This document shows positions 33,231 through 45,069 of a DNA stretch of 64,000 bases, one piece after another. Every line of letters starts with the position of its first letter. Position 1 is the stretch's first letter. Origin of the DNA: Pisolithus tinctorius (taxonomy: Eukaryota; Basidiomycota; Agaricomycetes; Boletales; Pisolithaceae). A model generated the notes under the pieces. It saw only the letters and a list, made by a program, of their open reading frames with translations, was not told the origin of the DNA and did not search any database. The stretch is from the NCBI GenBank assembly GCA_024663395.1, contig JANFAH010000006.1, positions 2,604,001 through 2,668,000 of the forward strand. Direction: 5' to 3'. Made by a program: the position numbers and the translations under genes.

Positions 33231-33934
33231 TGGCATTTCTATGTTGGTAGCTACTGAGAACTCTTCCCCCTGAAGCCTAGGGCAGAGCCCCATGCCCTTC
33301 ACATGGACATCATAGTTCTAGTGGTTGTCTGGTTCCATGGATTTCACATTCCTATCTCACACATAGCAGTTTGCACCTAAATCCAATCTGTATTTATGAT
33401 AGGGTATGCTATCAGATTGAATATGCATAGGTGTGAGGAGAAAATGAATGGTCTTGTAAGGGTATTGTAGTTACAATGGTAACAAAAAGACCATGGTGGA
33501 TAATGGACAAAATGAATGATGGCAGACATTACACAAAGGAAGGATATGCAGGGGGAAGATGATACAGCCACAGGGTATCATAGTTACATGCTAACAATGC
33601 AAACATGTTGAACTGGTGTGTACATGAGCCAGTAGCAAGCAAATGATTGAGATGAAAACATGCCTAGTAGTGGTTGTGTCAATCATGGGTGTGATAGGAA
33701 TGTCCATCAGAGTCATCAGAGTCATGATGACAATGTCTCTTGTGGGGAGGGTTTCGATAAATGTATTCAACCACACTGTGCATGTTAGTCTCATTGTACA
33801 CATAGGCTACCCAGCAGCATACCTTCGGTGAGTTCTTCCCTGTTGTGAAGGACCACCATGATCACTCTCATTGTCGTGATATCCTCTATAGTGCTTGTGT
33901 GACTCATGCCAAGGGCAGTGGTGAGGACATGGGG
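33231..33934. other. CpG-poor tract without a supported gene
   Basis: Follows the minisatellite. Only short ORFs; includes direct repeats such as GAGTCATCAGAGTCATGATG. Possibly the 3' flank of the interrupted repeat-family gene to its right. Confidence 0.4.
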
Positions 33935-34443
33935 TCAGAGAGTAGTTATCAGAAGGGGGTGATGATGATATGCAGCTGCTGGAGCAAGATATGTGTGATG
34001 ATCACCATGCAACGATGGACCTTGTGGAGATGACTGCGGTGACTCCTCGACAGGGGATGAAGGAGGGAGAGGGGAGTGGTGGGATGCTGGCTGAGTGGAA
34101 CAAGGTCCATAGGATGGCAATTGCCCTCGCCTCAGGTGGTGTGATCCTGCAGGAGAGGGGTGACATGTGCAGGATGGTGATTGCTGTCATTGGGTGTGGT
34201 GGATGTTGAGGGAGACACATGGCACTGCACAGGTGGCTGGGGTGATCTATAAGCTGGGGATAAAGAAGGCACAGTCATATGGTGGGTGTTGGATGCTGCT
34301 GGCAAGGGGTGACATCTGTTGGATGGCACTCGTCCTCACACAGGTTGGTCAGGGAAAGATGAAGGGGCACTTCTCTCCTTAAACTTGTCACCTTTAGGGA
34401 GGGCCTTAATGAATGCATCTGAATCAGAAAGAACACAGAGGTG
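33935..34443 (-). pseudogene. C-terminal part of an interrupted repeat-family gene (Pro-rich tail)
   Basis: Reading on the minus strand across the ORF-bearing element (34448-39139), the frame ending at VNTLNQ near 39145 continues here with VLSDSDAFIKALPKGDKF, then a Pro/Ser/His-rich tail (SLSPAYRSPQPPVQCHVSPS). At least one break is TGA. See 39140-41600 for the main part. Confidence 0.55.
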
Positions 34444-35129
34444 CTGGTGTGAGTCAAAGTGTGGAAAGGCAGTATAAACCAACCAAACCAACACCAAAGA
34501 CAAATGTGAGCGAGTGGTGGTTTACCTCCGCGGAACCTGGAGGCCAGAGAAACCTGACGTGGGGGGGAGGGACTTCAAGTAGAGTGCTCCTGGCACAAGT
34601 CGTCAACGAGTTACACAGGAGTAGATAAGCGAGTGATGACTAGATGGGGGATGCTGAATAGAGTGAAGGTATTCAGCTGAAAGTACTCTGGTGTGATGAT
34701 CTTTTGGATGTGCTCCTGGTGCAAGTCGATGACGAGTTATGCAGGAGTGGATGGATGACTAAGCAGGTGTGCTGACAGAGCACAGATGATACTTCAGATG
34801 AATGAATGAAGGTAGATAGACCCTTGATGGAGCCTCAACTACCAATGATACAAATGAAGACAGATAGACTCTCCTGAATGAGCCTCAACTGTCGATGATG
34901 AGATAGGCACTGAACTGACTGCTGGACTGCTTCTGATTGATTTTTGGTAGCTAAGTGTCAAGTCCGGGCCTACTCCGACCAACTCCGACGCTATATAAGG
35001 TCTAGAGAAGGGTTCAGAAGCAAGTCCGACACAGAAGAACAGAACTCCGACTAGTGGAGTGTCGGCAGGAACAAAGACCACTGAGACAAAGGTGGAGCAG
35101 AGTGAGGGCATTGGGTTTAGCTCATGCAC

Positions 35130-37253
35130 TGTAGGAATAGGTAAAATGAAGTACCTAGAAATAGTAAAAGTCAGTAATGGGCGAGTATAGTGCTCGACCC
35201 AAGAGGGAGGTTCTCGCTGGAGAAAGTAAGTGTAGTAAAAAGGTGAAAATTGCGAACTGAAAAGGAATACTTAGCTGTGCCTGTCTAATACTCTTGCCAG
35301 TCCTCCTGGCACTTTGGGTACTCCCCAAAGTAATAAATCTAACTTCCAAAAACTCACCAAAATGTGAGACTAAATCACCCTACTTCTGAGGGCCTGTGAC
35401 ATGTACTTGTTTCTTCCACCGCCTTGACCTCTTAGGTAGGACTCCTGTAGTGACACACCAGTAGCCATCAGAGAAGCTCAATACAAACAAAATGAAAAAC
35501 CCCTTTGAGTGTTGCAATTCGCTTCAAATTCGAATGGGACTTTCATTGTGAGTGGTTCCTCCACCAATGCTGTTTCGACTTGCTCTAGTTCTACTGCTTC
35601 CTGTAACTCAGTAGTCAGTATTCTGTTCATACTCAAAGAAAACTCTCCCGTCTCAAAACAGGTTGCTGCAGCTGCTTTGACGAGCCTGCCAGGGCTTTGG
35701 TCTTCACTCTTTGTCTTCTCGGATGAACTCAGTGGCTGCGCGTGACTTGTCGAAACTAACTTCGGTACTTTCTCGCACTCTATGTATCCTGATAACTCTG
35801 TAGATCCCTGTATACTGGACGTCAGCAAGTCATGTGTAGCTGTAGGCAGAAAACACTTCATAGATAGATGTTGCTTGTCTGAACTCGATTCTGGGTCACC
35901 TCGTGGCTCATAGTAGTCTCCTGTGCTTGTTTGTGCTCGCTCTGAGCGAAATCCTTTGTGTAGTAGTTGTGTTGCTGTGTATGTTACTTGCTGCATGGGC
36001 CATGGATCGTCCGAGTGTCACTGTCGATCGTCGCGTCGCATTTTCCGAATGATTTCGCGCTGGAATTCCTTGTCAAAGCCTTGTACATAGAGGTCTTCGA
36101 GCTCGTCAGCCTCGAGTTGCTTTAAAACCCATAGAAACGTTGTTAAATCTAGAAAATAGAGTCTGTAGTTCATCAGTTCTTCCTCTGTATGAATTTCTCT
36201 TCTTGCTTGGCTGTCAACGAGGCTGTAAAGGTCATTCCTCGAGTACTGTTGATCCATTTTCCGGGACCCAGGATACAAATGTGCAATGGCCACCATGAAT
36301 TTGGGCCAACTCAGCTGATCTTCAATGAATTCATACCATGAGTCCAAGACTCTGCTGCTTGCATACCAGCAGACCCACTTCACCCACTCTTGGTCATTGA
36401 AGCAATTCTTGTGCTCGCAAAGACTTCGAACCTCTCTGAAATACCTAAAAAGGTCAGATGCATACCCTGAGAACCATGGTGCATCCCTCGAATGCCTTGG
36501 TGGCATTCCCTCGATCCACTTTGGCACATTTTCGCAGCTTCTTCGTAACATTTCCACAATCAATTTGCCTTTGGAATTCACTCTCGACTTGTGTGACTTT
36601 CGTGAGCATCGCTTGCCTGTCATTTTCTGCTCAAGTAGAAGACCTGAAAATTCCTTAAATTTTGAGTGCAGATTGCAGTGAAATGAAAAATTCCGAAAGA
36701 CTTAGCTAATTGTTCTGAATGCTTGCGGTGATAAAAAGGTGACTTCTTTCCCCAAAATGGACAGAACCCCCCTTGCGGTGGGCTCCAGATGTAGGAATAG
36801 GTTAAAAAGAAGTACCTAGAAATAGTAACAGTCAGTAATGGGTGAGTTTAGTGCTCGACCCAAAAGGGAGGTTCTCTCTGGAGAAAGAAGTGTAGTAAAA
36901 ATGTAGAAATTGCGAACTCAAATGGAATACTTAGCTCTGTCTGTCTAATAGCTCTTGCCAGTCCTCCTGGCCCTTTGGGTACTCGCCAAAGTAATAAATC
37001 TAACTTCGAAAACTTGCTGAAATGCGAGACTAAATCACCCTACTACTGAGGGCCTGTGACATGGATTGGTTGTTCTATGGTAAACTGAACTCGCACAAAC
37101 ACAGCGCATGTGCTTAGTCAGCAATGCGGCTGCTCGCCACCAAGTCCAGGGGTACAAACACAAAAACAAAGGCAAGAAACAAAACAAGTCCTTCCACCCC
37201 TAAACTCCTGACCAAGATGGATTCTCCTAGGGAACTCGAACTCGTTCCCTACA
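35130..37253 (-). mobile_element. Gag-only, non-autonomous LTR element
   Basis: Two 272-bp direct repeats (35130-35401 and 36790-37061), TGTAGGAATAGG..CCTGTGACA, bound an internal region with a single gag-like frame. On the minus strand the 5' repeat is followed by TCTGGAGCCCACCGCAAGG, a plausible primer-binding site (TGGAGCCC). A further 192 bp (37062-37253) belongs to the insertion, because the 4-bp duplication GCAC lies at 35126-35129 and 37254-37257. No protease, RT or integrase. Confidence 0.75.
35478..36623 (-). pseudogene. Gag-like protein of the non-autonomous element (one TGA)
   Basis: One frame of 381 sense codons plus a TGA at 36020-36018. The region LDSWYEFIEDQLSWPKFMVA followed by IAHLYPGSRKMDQQYSRNDL and the helical stretch to FDKEFQREIIRKM matches the capsid-like gag domain of large Agaricomycete Gypsy polyproteins, in which the block LYPG..ED..WS..D...LV is characteristic. 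There is no zinc knuckle. It would act in packaging if supplied with pol by a relative. Confidence 0.65.
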
Positions 37254-38199
37254 GCACTACCCCCTTGCACGATCTCAGCCCTCATATTTCAGAGGGAGAG
37301 TACAGATGGAGAGTCAGAGATAACTCCAACAGGCAGAAGACAGAATCAGAGGGAGTAGGAACTAAGTGGATATTTGTACTGAAGAACAGCGGAGTACAGT
37401 ACATGCTTTTATACTGCTATGGAGGTACAGTAACCGGAATCGGAACTGACATATGGAGACTCATAAATTTTCAAGTAAATTTCCTGGACGACGAATGAAG
37501 GGTAGATGGAGGACATATGAATGGGTAACACAGAACATCCAGAAAAGGAAATAGTCCAGGTGCTGGACCATGCAGTGAGCGCGCTGTGGAGTACCTGACT
37601 GCAAAGGTAGTCACATGACCCCTCAGAGAACGGACCACTCAGTCTGGTAGGAGAGCAACACAAGTCCAACAACAGTTGGAGCGGAGATGGTTCACAACCA
37701 ACAGAAGTTGGGTGGAGTTGGTGCGGAGTGAGCGGATGACCAGCGGAAAAGGTTGTGGAGTGAGCAAAGACCTATGATGAACGCACGGTTATGACACTAA
37801 GTACATGGGGGTTTATATACTGTGGGGGGAGCATAGCTTGTGACAAACAAGGCACAAACACTTGGTAAGTAATAAGTAAGGACTGAGTAATCATGATGAG
37901 TAAGCGAGAAATGAAAAGTAAGCAAGCGAAGAAGATTAGTAAGTATTGGCAACAAACGAGTCAAGGATAGTCACAATATCACAAAATGAGTCAAATAGAA
38001 TCAGAAACTGAGTAAGTGCACTGATATCACATTAGGGGGTGGCGATGCAAGTCAGATCTCGGCAGAGACATCTCTAGATCCAAAGATGGCATGACAGATG
38101 GACAGTGTTTCCAGATAGGGAAGTATTAATTCCAGAATTGAAGGGCATGAGTCAGGCATCAAAGGGGGCTAGGGCATTGGGGGTCTGTGGGGCAATGGG

Positions 38200-38920
38200 A
38201 GCATACACAATCATGTCTCCCACCCTTCCATCCTCTCAGTGAAGTTAACAAAAACTTCATGAATGGGGCTCTGATGGAGGAGGAGGAGAAGGGGGGACGT
38301 CTTCTGCTGGATCTTGCAGTAAGAAGGCAAGATGCATGTCGTACTCGTCATGAATGCGATCAGGGAGGCTGGAGGACAGTAGATTATACTGCAGCTGTCA
38401 CAATGTGGGAAGAATGATGGACGAGACTGGCACAAAGACAGTGCAGGCAGCAGGGAGGAACGACCCATATGCTTCATCAACCGGGGAGACTGAAACGACC
38501 ACATAAGACCTTTCTAACCGAGTGACAGACCTGAGGCGACCAAAGACCATCCTTCTGGAAGTCATACTGACAAGGAGAACATGCTGACCAAGCTGCATGG
38601 GATGAGATGGGGCTGACAATGATGGGATGAACCAGGGGGCTTCAGGACGGAAGCTGGTGGGGACACCTGGCAGATATATGTAGTCACTGTCTCTGGCAAA
38701 TGAGACAAGCGAGATGATCAATGAAGAGGTGGCCATGATTGATGGACTTAGCGAAATGAGTGTCTGATGGATGGAGTGCTGTAGAAACACGCAGGGTGCG
38801 AGGATCCTCTCCAAACTTGGAAGGAAGAATCATGGGGCTGAGGACTTTAAGCGAGTGTGGGAATGGAGTCGATATCTTTGGAAATGGTGGAGATATGACG
38901 AAAACTGGAATGCCGTACAT
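38200..38920 (-). pseudogene. ORF of the 1.8-1.9 kb element, copy A
   Basis: Encodes the same unknown protein as 43400-44062 (GIPVFVISPP, YLPGVPTSFRPEAPW, SMTSRRMVFGRLRSVTRLER). A one-base shift falls near FAKSIN/MATSS and a stop follows SSIILPTL. No known domain. Confidence 0.6.
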
Positions 38921-39139
38921 GGGTGCTAAAAACCTTTAACATGCGCTTAACTTGCTTCCTCTTTTCTCTTTAGCACTGACGACTTGTTCTTGTGCGAAGG
39001 ATGACTGTTAATGTCTGACAGTCTTTCTATGCATGAGGCCTTTAGTCTTCATCTGCATGCTTGGGCATTGTGTGCAACTCGTCAATGAGTTAGGCAGAGT
39101 CAGCTGTAACCATGTCCACAACACCTTTGGTGTGTGACA

Positions 39140-41600
39140 CTGGTTCAATGTGTTCACCACAAGTGGGATGTCACACATCCTTGCATCACTGTGGCGAAAT
39201 AGCTCAATCTGATCTGGATTATTCATGTCAGTGAGGGCAACCATTTCATGTCAACAACTCACCATCAGTCCATTTCTTGAGGTAAAATGATGAATTCGGC
39301 ACAGGAACAAGGTATTCAGCTTGGTCTTCTTTGTCATCTAGTGCAGCCTCAGCATGGTAATCTGCACCCATTGACTCTTTCAGGAAAGGAACAGTCAGAG
39401 CATGAAGTTCATCAGCATTGAGGCATTTGACATTGACATCCAGACCAACAGCAGGGACTCCAGCAGGCCAATCAGTGATGGTATGCTGGTGAACATACAG
39501 CAGATCAAGCAACAACTTCCAAGAAACATTTCTCTGGCATCATGTGATACCATTCTCTTCTGTGGCAGCACTTCAGAGGATGAATATGAATCAAATAGAT
39601 TTATTGACATACAGAATTTATGGAGTATGATTGTAGGTAAAACTCGCCAATTGCGATCATGCCTGTATTCTTGAGGTTTTAATCCCAGTGCATGGTCATA
39701 ATGGGGTTGTGACAGCACATTAAAGTCAGGAAGAGCAACAAAGCAGCAGAGTTAAGGATTTTATACCTAAAGAAAAGTCAGTGGGCAATTGTACATGGCA
39801 TATGTTATACATACTTGATAATGGTGGACAGGTATTCTAATAATTGTGTTATGTCAGTCTGCCTCTCACTTGCATGCTGCATGAGAAGGGAGGATCCAGC
39901 AAAAATTCCTTGGGATTGGCGTGCAGCTTCATTGCTCCCACTATAAATTACACATCCAAAGACATGTATGCCATCCACATTGCACCAAGTTTGTGCCTGT
40001 ACAAGAGGTTATTCAAGAAGCAAACAATCACAATGGTATTACCCACCCCTTGTGTAAAGGAGTCATGGCAAGCCATTACATGGCCCACCATTGCCTTGGA
40101 ACTGATGTCTTTGGACCCACTGACACACTCACTCCAATACTTCCAGATCTCAGCCCACAGTTGAGGATGTTCATCCTCATCTTTATGGTCCTCATAGTGC
40201 TTGGTGTGACGCCTATAGTAGTCTTTGGTTTCCTCTGTGATTGAATCAATGTGGAGTCAAAACTGCAACAAGTTAGGATGTACTGACCTGCAGACACTTT
40301 TGGATTGGTATGTGCATACCAAGCCTGATGCATGTTCCACACAGATTCAGCACAAGTTGCCTTTGTGGTAAGACCAGCAGCAGCCATGATTGACCCAAGA
40401 GTCTTGCCATACTCATCTGCAATTGCCTGGGCTTCTTGAGTGGTGTGCATGCCAAGTGCCTGTGCCTTTCATATGGCTTCCAAGGGAAGCCACCCTGGTT
40501 TGAAGCATGGTAAGCCTGCTTCTGCACTGGATGTATCCTCGCATTGACTGAGGTCACTGGCTAGGGTAGGTGCAGAGGGTGTGACTACTACCTTGCAGAA
40601 GGCACAATGTCATCCTTTGGGTTTCCCATGCATCCCAGTCATCTCCAAGCCATCAGGGAGGTCTCCAGTGTCACTAGGTCCATCCTCATCTTCAGAGGAT
40701 GTGTTGGCTAGGGCATGAGATTTCCCTTTGGCTTCCCTATGCCTCCTGGTCACAGAGCTGTCAGTGTCACCTTCAGTATCAGCAGCTCCATCTTCTTCTT
40801 CTGATGAGGATGGAGAAGGGAGAGGGGGAGTGGAAGGATGGTTATCAGTATCATAATTGCCAGTGCAGATTTCTCTCAGGGTTTGTTCGTGTTTAAGGTC
40901 ATGCCTCTGGTCAGCTGACCAATCACTGTCTATTCAATGACACATGTAAATTATGTGAATAATGCAGTTTAATCAAATAAACAAACCTGATGCACTTTCA
41001 TGCTCAACATCATCATGACAAATGGAGTCCATCATATTTTCAACAGCTTGGCGACCATCATGATCCACCAGGTCCTCTGAGACCAGATCACCTTCAGCTT
41101 GCACCATACTCTCAACAGCTTGTTCATCCTCTTCACTGTCATTGGGGGTAACAGCTGGTGGCGACCTTGAGAAGGAATACAGCTACATACATAGATCACA
41201 CACTTACACTTTTCATGACCCTGCTCAGCAACTATATCTTCCATAGAAATGATGCCCAATTGTAGCTGCTCAAGGGCAACAGTGCAGTCAAGCTTCATAC
41301 TGTTCTGGAGTGTAACCTGTTTCGTCCAGAAGGAGTCAAGGTGCTGATCCTCACGTTCTTTCTCTGTCAACCCTTGCGAAGAATTACGACTTGAGCATGG
41401 CTGGAGAGGGGGATGTCGAGCTACAGAGCTGGATTCACGGTTCTGAAAACAGTGGTCAGTAAGCAAAAAAAAAAAAGGTAGTGCTACACACCAGGCACTC
41501 CTCACCATCCCCTGCCATTGGCTCGTGTATTTCAGAAATTGTATCCTGATTTCCACCTCATGCTGATGGAAAGAGTGGAGACAGTAGTACACAAGACACA
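39140..41600 (-). pseudogene. Repeat-associated Agaricomycete protein family, degenerate multi-exon relic
   Basis: Successive minus-strand segments, in order from 41.6 kb, encode EQLQLGIISMEDIVAEQGHE, EAQAIADEYGKTLGSIMAAA, AESVWNMHQAWYAHTNPKVS, a block corresponding to the plus-strand stretch 39900-40150, RNWRVLP, and ARMCDIPLVVNTLNQ. I recall proteins with this layout (IAD...R/K.V..IL.AAGL, then ..W...HP) as abundant, TE-associated and of unknown function in mushrooms. Frames are broken repeatedly. The gene is split at 39139 by the ORF-bearing element and resumes at 34443. A solo LTR sits at its upstream end. Confidence 0.5.
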
Positions 41601-41634
41601 GGAAGTAGGTCTGTACTCACATTTAACTACCTGG

Positions 41635-42348
41635 TGTCATAACTGTGCATTCGTTATAAGTCTTTGCTCACTCTGCAACCTTTTCCGCCGGTCATCTGCT
41701 CACTCCATACCAACTCCACCCAACTTCTGTTGGTTGCGAACCATCTCCACTCCGACTGCTGTCGGACTTGTGTTGCCCTCCCACCGGACCGGGCGGTCTG
41801 TTCTCTGAGGGGTCATGTGACTACCTTCGCAGTCAGGTACTCCGCAGCATGCTCACTGCATGATCCAGCACCTGGACTACTTCCTTTTCTGGATGTTCTG
41901 TGTTACCCGTTCGTATGTCCTCCGTCTACCCTTCATTCATCATCCAGGAAATTTTACTTGAAAATTTATGAGTCTCTGTATGTCAGTTCCAATTCTGATT
42001 ACTGTACCTCCGTAGCAGTATAAAAACATGTACTGTACTCTGCTGTTCTTCAGTATGAATATCAACTTAGTTCCTACTCCCTCTGATTCCATCTTCTGTC
42101 TGTCGGAGTTATCCCCGACTATCCGTCTGTACTCTCCCTCTGAAATATGAGGGCTGAGATCGTGCAAGGGGGTAGTGCACAAGCTAAACCTGACACCCTC
42201 ACTCTGCTCCGCCTTTGTCTCGGTGGTCTTCGTTCCTGCCGACACTCTGCTAGTCGGAGTTCTGTTCTTCTGTATCAGACTTGCTTCCAAACCCTTCCCT
42301 AGACCTTATATAGCATCAGAGTTGGTCGGAGTAGGCCCAGACTTGACA
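41635..42348 (+). mobile_element. Solo LTR of the second Gypsy family (714 bp)
   Basis: TGTCATAACTG..GACTTGACA with CCTGG on both sides (41630-41634, 42349-42353), a clean LTR-LTR recombination product. TATA-like AGTATAAAAAC at about 42017 fits the LTR promoter. Confidence 0.93.
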
Positions 42349-43229
42349 CCTGGTGACGGTGTGAGTCAAGGTGTGGAAAGGCAGTATAAACCAACCAAAC
42401 CAACACCAAAGACAAATAATGTGCGAGTGGTGGTTTGCCTCCACAGAACCTGGAGTGCAGAGAAACCTAAATGTGTGGGGGGGACTTCAAGTAGAGGGCT
42501 CCTTGCACCAGTCGTCGACAAGTTACACAGGAGAGGATGAATGAATGCTGATTGAGAAGGGGATGCTGAACAGAGCAGGGGTGTTCAGCTGAAAGGCCTT
42601 GGGAGTAATAGACTTTGATAGAATATGCTCCTGGTGCAAGTCGATGACGAGTTACACAGGAGTGGAAGAATGACTAAGCAAGAGGTTGCTGACTAAGCAC
42701 TGATGATACTGCTGATGATGAATGAAGGTAGATAGACCCTTGATGGAGCCTCAACTACCAAGGATGATGGATGGTGACAGATAGACTCTTCCAAATGAGC
42801 CTCAACTGTCGATGATGAGATATGCTGAGCTGACTTCTGGATTGATTCTTGATTGCTTCCTTGTAGCTAAGTACATGGGGGTTTATATATGGAGGGGGGA
42901 GCATAGCTTGTGACAAACAAGGCACAAACACTTGGTAAGTAATGAGTAAGGACTGAGTAATCATGATGAGTAAGCGAGAAATGAAAAGTAAGCAAGCAAA
43001 GAAGATTGGTAAGTATTGGCAATGAATGAGTCAAGGATAGTCAAAATATCACAAAATGAGTCAAATAGAATCAGAAACTGAGTAAGTGCACTGATATCAC
43101 ATTAGGGGGTGGCGATGCAAGTTAGATCTTGGTGGAGACATCTCTAGATCCAAAGATGGCATGACAGATGGACAGTGTTTCCAGATAGGGAAGTATTAAT
43201 TGCAGAATTGAAGGGCATGAGTCAGGCGT

Positions 43230-45022
43230 TGTCACACACCAAAGGTGTTTGGTGAGGTGGACATGGATGTAGCTGATGACTGGAGATGAAGACCATAGCC
43301 CTCATGCGAAGAAGGACAGCCAGAAATGTCAGCAGTCATCCCTTGCACAAGAACGAGTTGCCAATGCCAAAGAAAAAGGAGGAAGCGAGTTAAGCGCCCG
43401 TGTATGGCATTCCAGTTTTCGACGTATCTCTGCCAATTCTGCAGGCACCGAAATCATTCCCACACTCGCTTGTAGTGCTCAGCCACGCGATCCTACCTTC
43501 CAAAATTGGAAAGGATTTGTGCACTCCACACATTTCTACAGCACTCCCTCCAAAAGACGCTCATTTCGCTAATTCTTCTGATATGGCCACCTCCACATCA
43601 ATCATTTTGCTTGTCCCCTTTGCTAGGGACCATGGCTATGTATATCTACCAGGAGTTCCTACTAGCTTCCATCCTGAAGCATCCTGGTACATCCCATCCT
43701 CGTCTGCCCCCTCTCAGCCCATCCAGCTTGGACAGTGCATTCTTTTTGTCAGTATGACCTCTAGGAGGACATTCTTTGGTCGCCTCAGGTCTGTCATTCG
43801 CTTGGAAAGGTCTTATGTGGTCGTTTCAGTCTCTCCAGTCCAAGAAGCATATGGATCCTTCCTCCCTGCTCCCTGCAACGTCTTCATACCAGTCTCGTCC
43901 GTTGTTCTTCCAAAATTGCAACAGCTACAGTATAATCTACTGTTCTCCACTCTCCCTGATCACATCCATGACGAGTATGATGCACATCTTGCCTCCTTAT
44001 TGCAAGATACAGCAGAAGACGCTCCCCCTTCATCCTCTCTTCCAACAGAGCCTCATTCATGAAGTTTTTATTTGCTTCACTGAGAGGACAGTAAGGGGGG
44101 GAAAGTTGCGGTCCCTTATGCTCCTGTCACCCCACAGACCCCCAAAGCTTGACCCCTGTTGACATCTGACTCACCCTGTCCGCTTTTGGACATACTATGT
44201 CGGCATCAGATCAGTGCTGCCTCTCTGTCATCCCACTTTGGCCCAGAAACAATCTCTTCGAGATGTGACATGCACAGCCTCCCCCTAATGCGATTCCAGT
44301 GCGCTTTCCCAGTTTCTGACATTACTTGACTCATACTTTGACATTCTGACTGTCTTCGACTCACCTGTTGCCAATACTTACCAATCTTTTGCCCTTGCTT
44401 ACTGATTCTACACTTTTTGGCTTACTTATCCTTACCAATGCTCACCAATGCTTTCTAAGACGATTACCCACCGCTTACATTCCTTACACATCAGTTACCA
44501 ATCACTTACCAAGTGTTTGCACCTTTGTTTTCCATAGGCAATGCCCCTGTACTGTATATAAATCACTGTACTTAGGTAGCAAAAAAAAAAGAAGACATCA
44601 GAGAGCCCCTCTTGCTCGCATTTTGTTATCATTCAGAAAATCATTCAGCAGCTTCGATAGTTGAGACTTTATTAAGGGTCTAACTATCGTCTACTTCGCT
44701 TATTATCGTCTATCATCAATCTACTTCGCTCCAAGTCCTCCCTGAGCTCAGTGCAGCTCAGAGCATCGAATTAAGTTGTCATCCATCCTTCTGTAGGCTG
44801 ACAGCAGTCTACCCCATCGCTTCCTCTCGCATTCCTGCTCCTTCTTCGTCCATAGCACCCCCAACCCTCAGCACTCATCTTTGAGTGTTGTAGTTCACAA
44901 AAACCCTCCCAAAGAACAGGTTCCACCATCTAGGTACCGCGTAGGCACACCACCACTTGCTTTCATTGTCTTTTGTGTTGGTTTTGGTTGGTTTCCACCA
45001 CTGAACCCCACTTTGACTCACA
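43230..45022 (+). mobile_element. ORF-bearing 1.8-1.9 kb element, copy B (1793 bp)
   Basis: Uninterrupted copy, TGTCACACACC..CTTTGACTCACA, inserted in opposite orientation inside copy C. Flanks are GCGT (43226-43229) and GCAT (45023-45026), a 4-bp duplication with one CpG-type change. A TATATAAA lies at 44555, downstream of the ORF. The ends share the loose mirror pattern TGT..CAAAG.TG..TGGA. Confidence 0.8.
43400..44062 (+). CDS. Unknown protein of the 1.8-1.9 kb element (best-preserved copy)
   Basis: The frame is open for 220 codons; the first codon here is GTG and the first ATG in frame is at about 43583, so the true start may be upstream through splicing or lost by a ~19-bp deletion that copies A and C lack. 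Sequence features: GIPVFDVSLPIL, a hydrophobic IILLVPFARDHGYVYLPGVP segment, a basic MTSRRTFFGRLRSVIRLER, VVVSVSPVQEAYGSFLPAP, LLFSTLPDHIHDEYDAHLAS and an acidic/Ser-Pro C-terminus. Two other copies in the window preserve the same protein with mainly conservative changes. A preceding segment rich in Lys/Arg (RKRRKRVKR in an alternative frame) resembles a nuclear signal. I recognise no family; it does not look like gag, transposase or integrase. Confidence 0.5.
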   Translation: MYGIPVFDVSLPILQAPKSFPHSLVVLSHAILPSKIGKDLCTPHISTALPPKDAHFANSSDMATSTSIILLVPFARDHGYVYLPGVPTSFHPEASWYIPSSSAPSQPIQLGQCILFVSMTSRRTFFGRLRSVIRLERSYVVVSVSPVQEAYGSFLPAPCNVFIPVSSVVLPKLQQLQYNLLFSTLPDHIHDEYDAHLASLLQDTAEDAPPSSSLPTEPHS

Positions 45023-45069
45023 GCATCAAAGGGGGCTAGGGCATTGGGGGTCTGTGGGGCAATGAGAGC

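Larger units (their letters stand above)
34956..37796 (-). mobile_element. Solo LTR of the second Gypsy family, interrupted
   Basis: The ends TGTCAAGTCC and GGTTATGACA (plus strand) are those of the LTRs at 46929 and 54368, in inverse orientation. CTAAG flanks both sides (34951-34955, 37797-37801). Excluding the nested gag-only element it is about 714 bp, the same as the solo LTR at 41635. Copy C of the host element keeps the empty site GTAGCTAAGTACATGG at about 42864. Confidence 0.9.
34448..39139 (-). mobile_element. ORF-bearing 1.8-1.9 kb element, copy A (interrupted)
   Basis: Read on the minus strand it starts TGTCACACACCAAAGGTGT (39139) and ends CTTTGACTCACA (34448), with the 4-bp duplication CTGG on both sides (34444-34447, 39140-39143). 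Without the nested solo LTR (34956-37796 plus CTAAG) it is about 1.85 kb. It contains an ORF (38200-38920) and a downstream block with TATATAAA. Copies B and C have the same ends. Confidence 0.8.

Noticed and set aside
32781..33257. 158-codon repetitive ORF and several opposite-strand ORFs
   Set aside because: Produced by the 22-bp minisatellite keeping frames open; periodic composition only.
42360..45022. The 0.86-kb blocks at 34448, 42360 and 44167 as separate classical LTRs
   Set aside because: The blocks at 42360 and 44167 are in opposite orientation and each is contiguous with an ORF block; duplications fit the larger 1.8-1.9 kb unit, not the 0.86-kb block.
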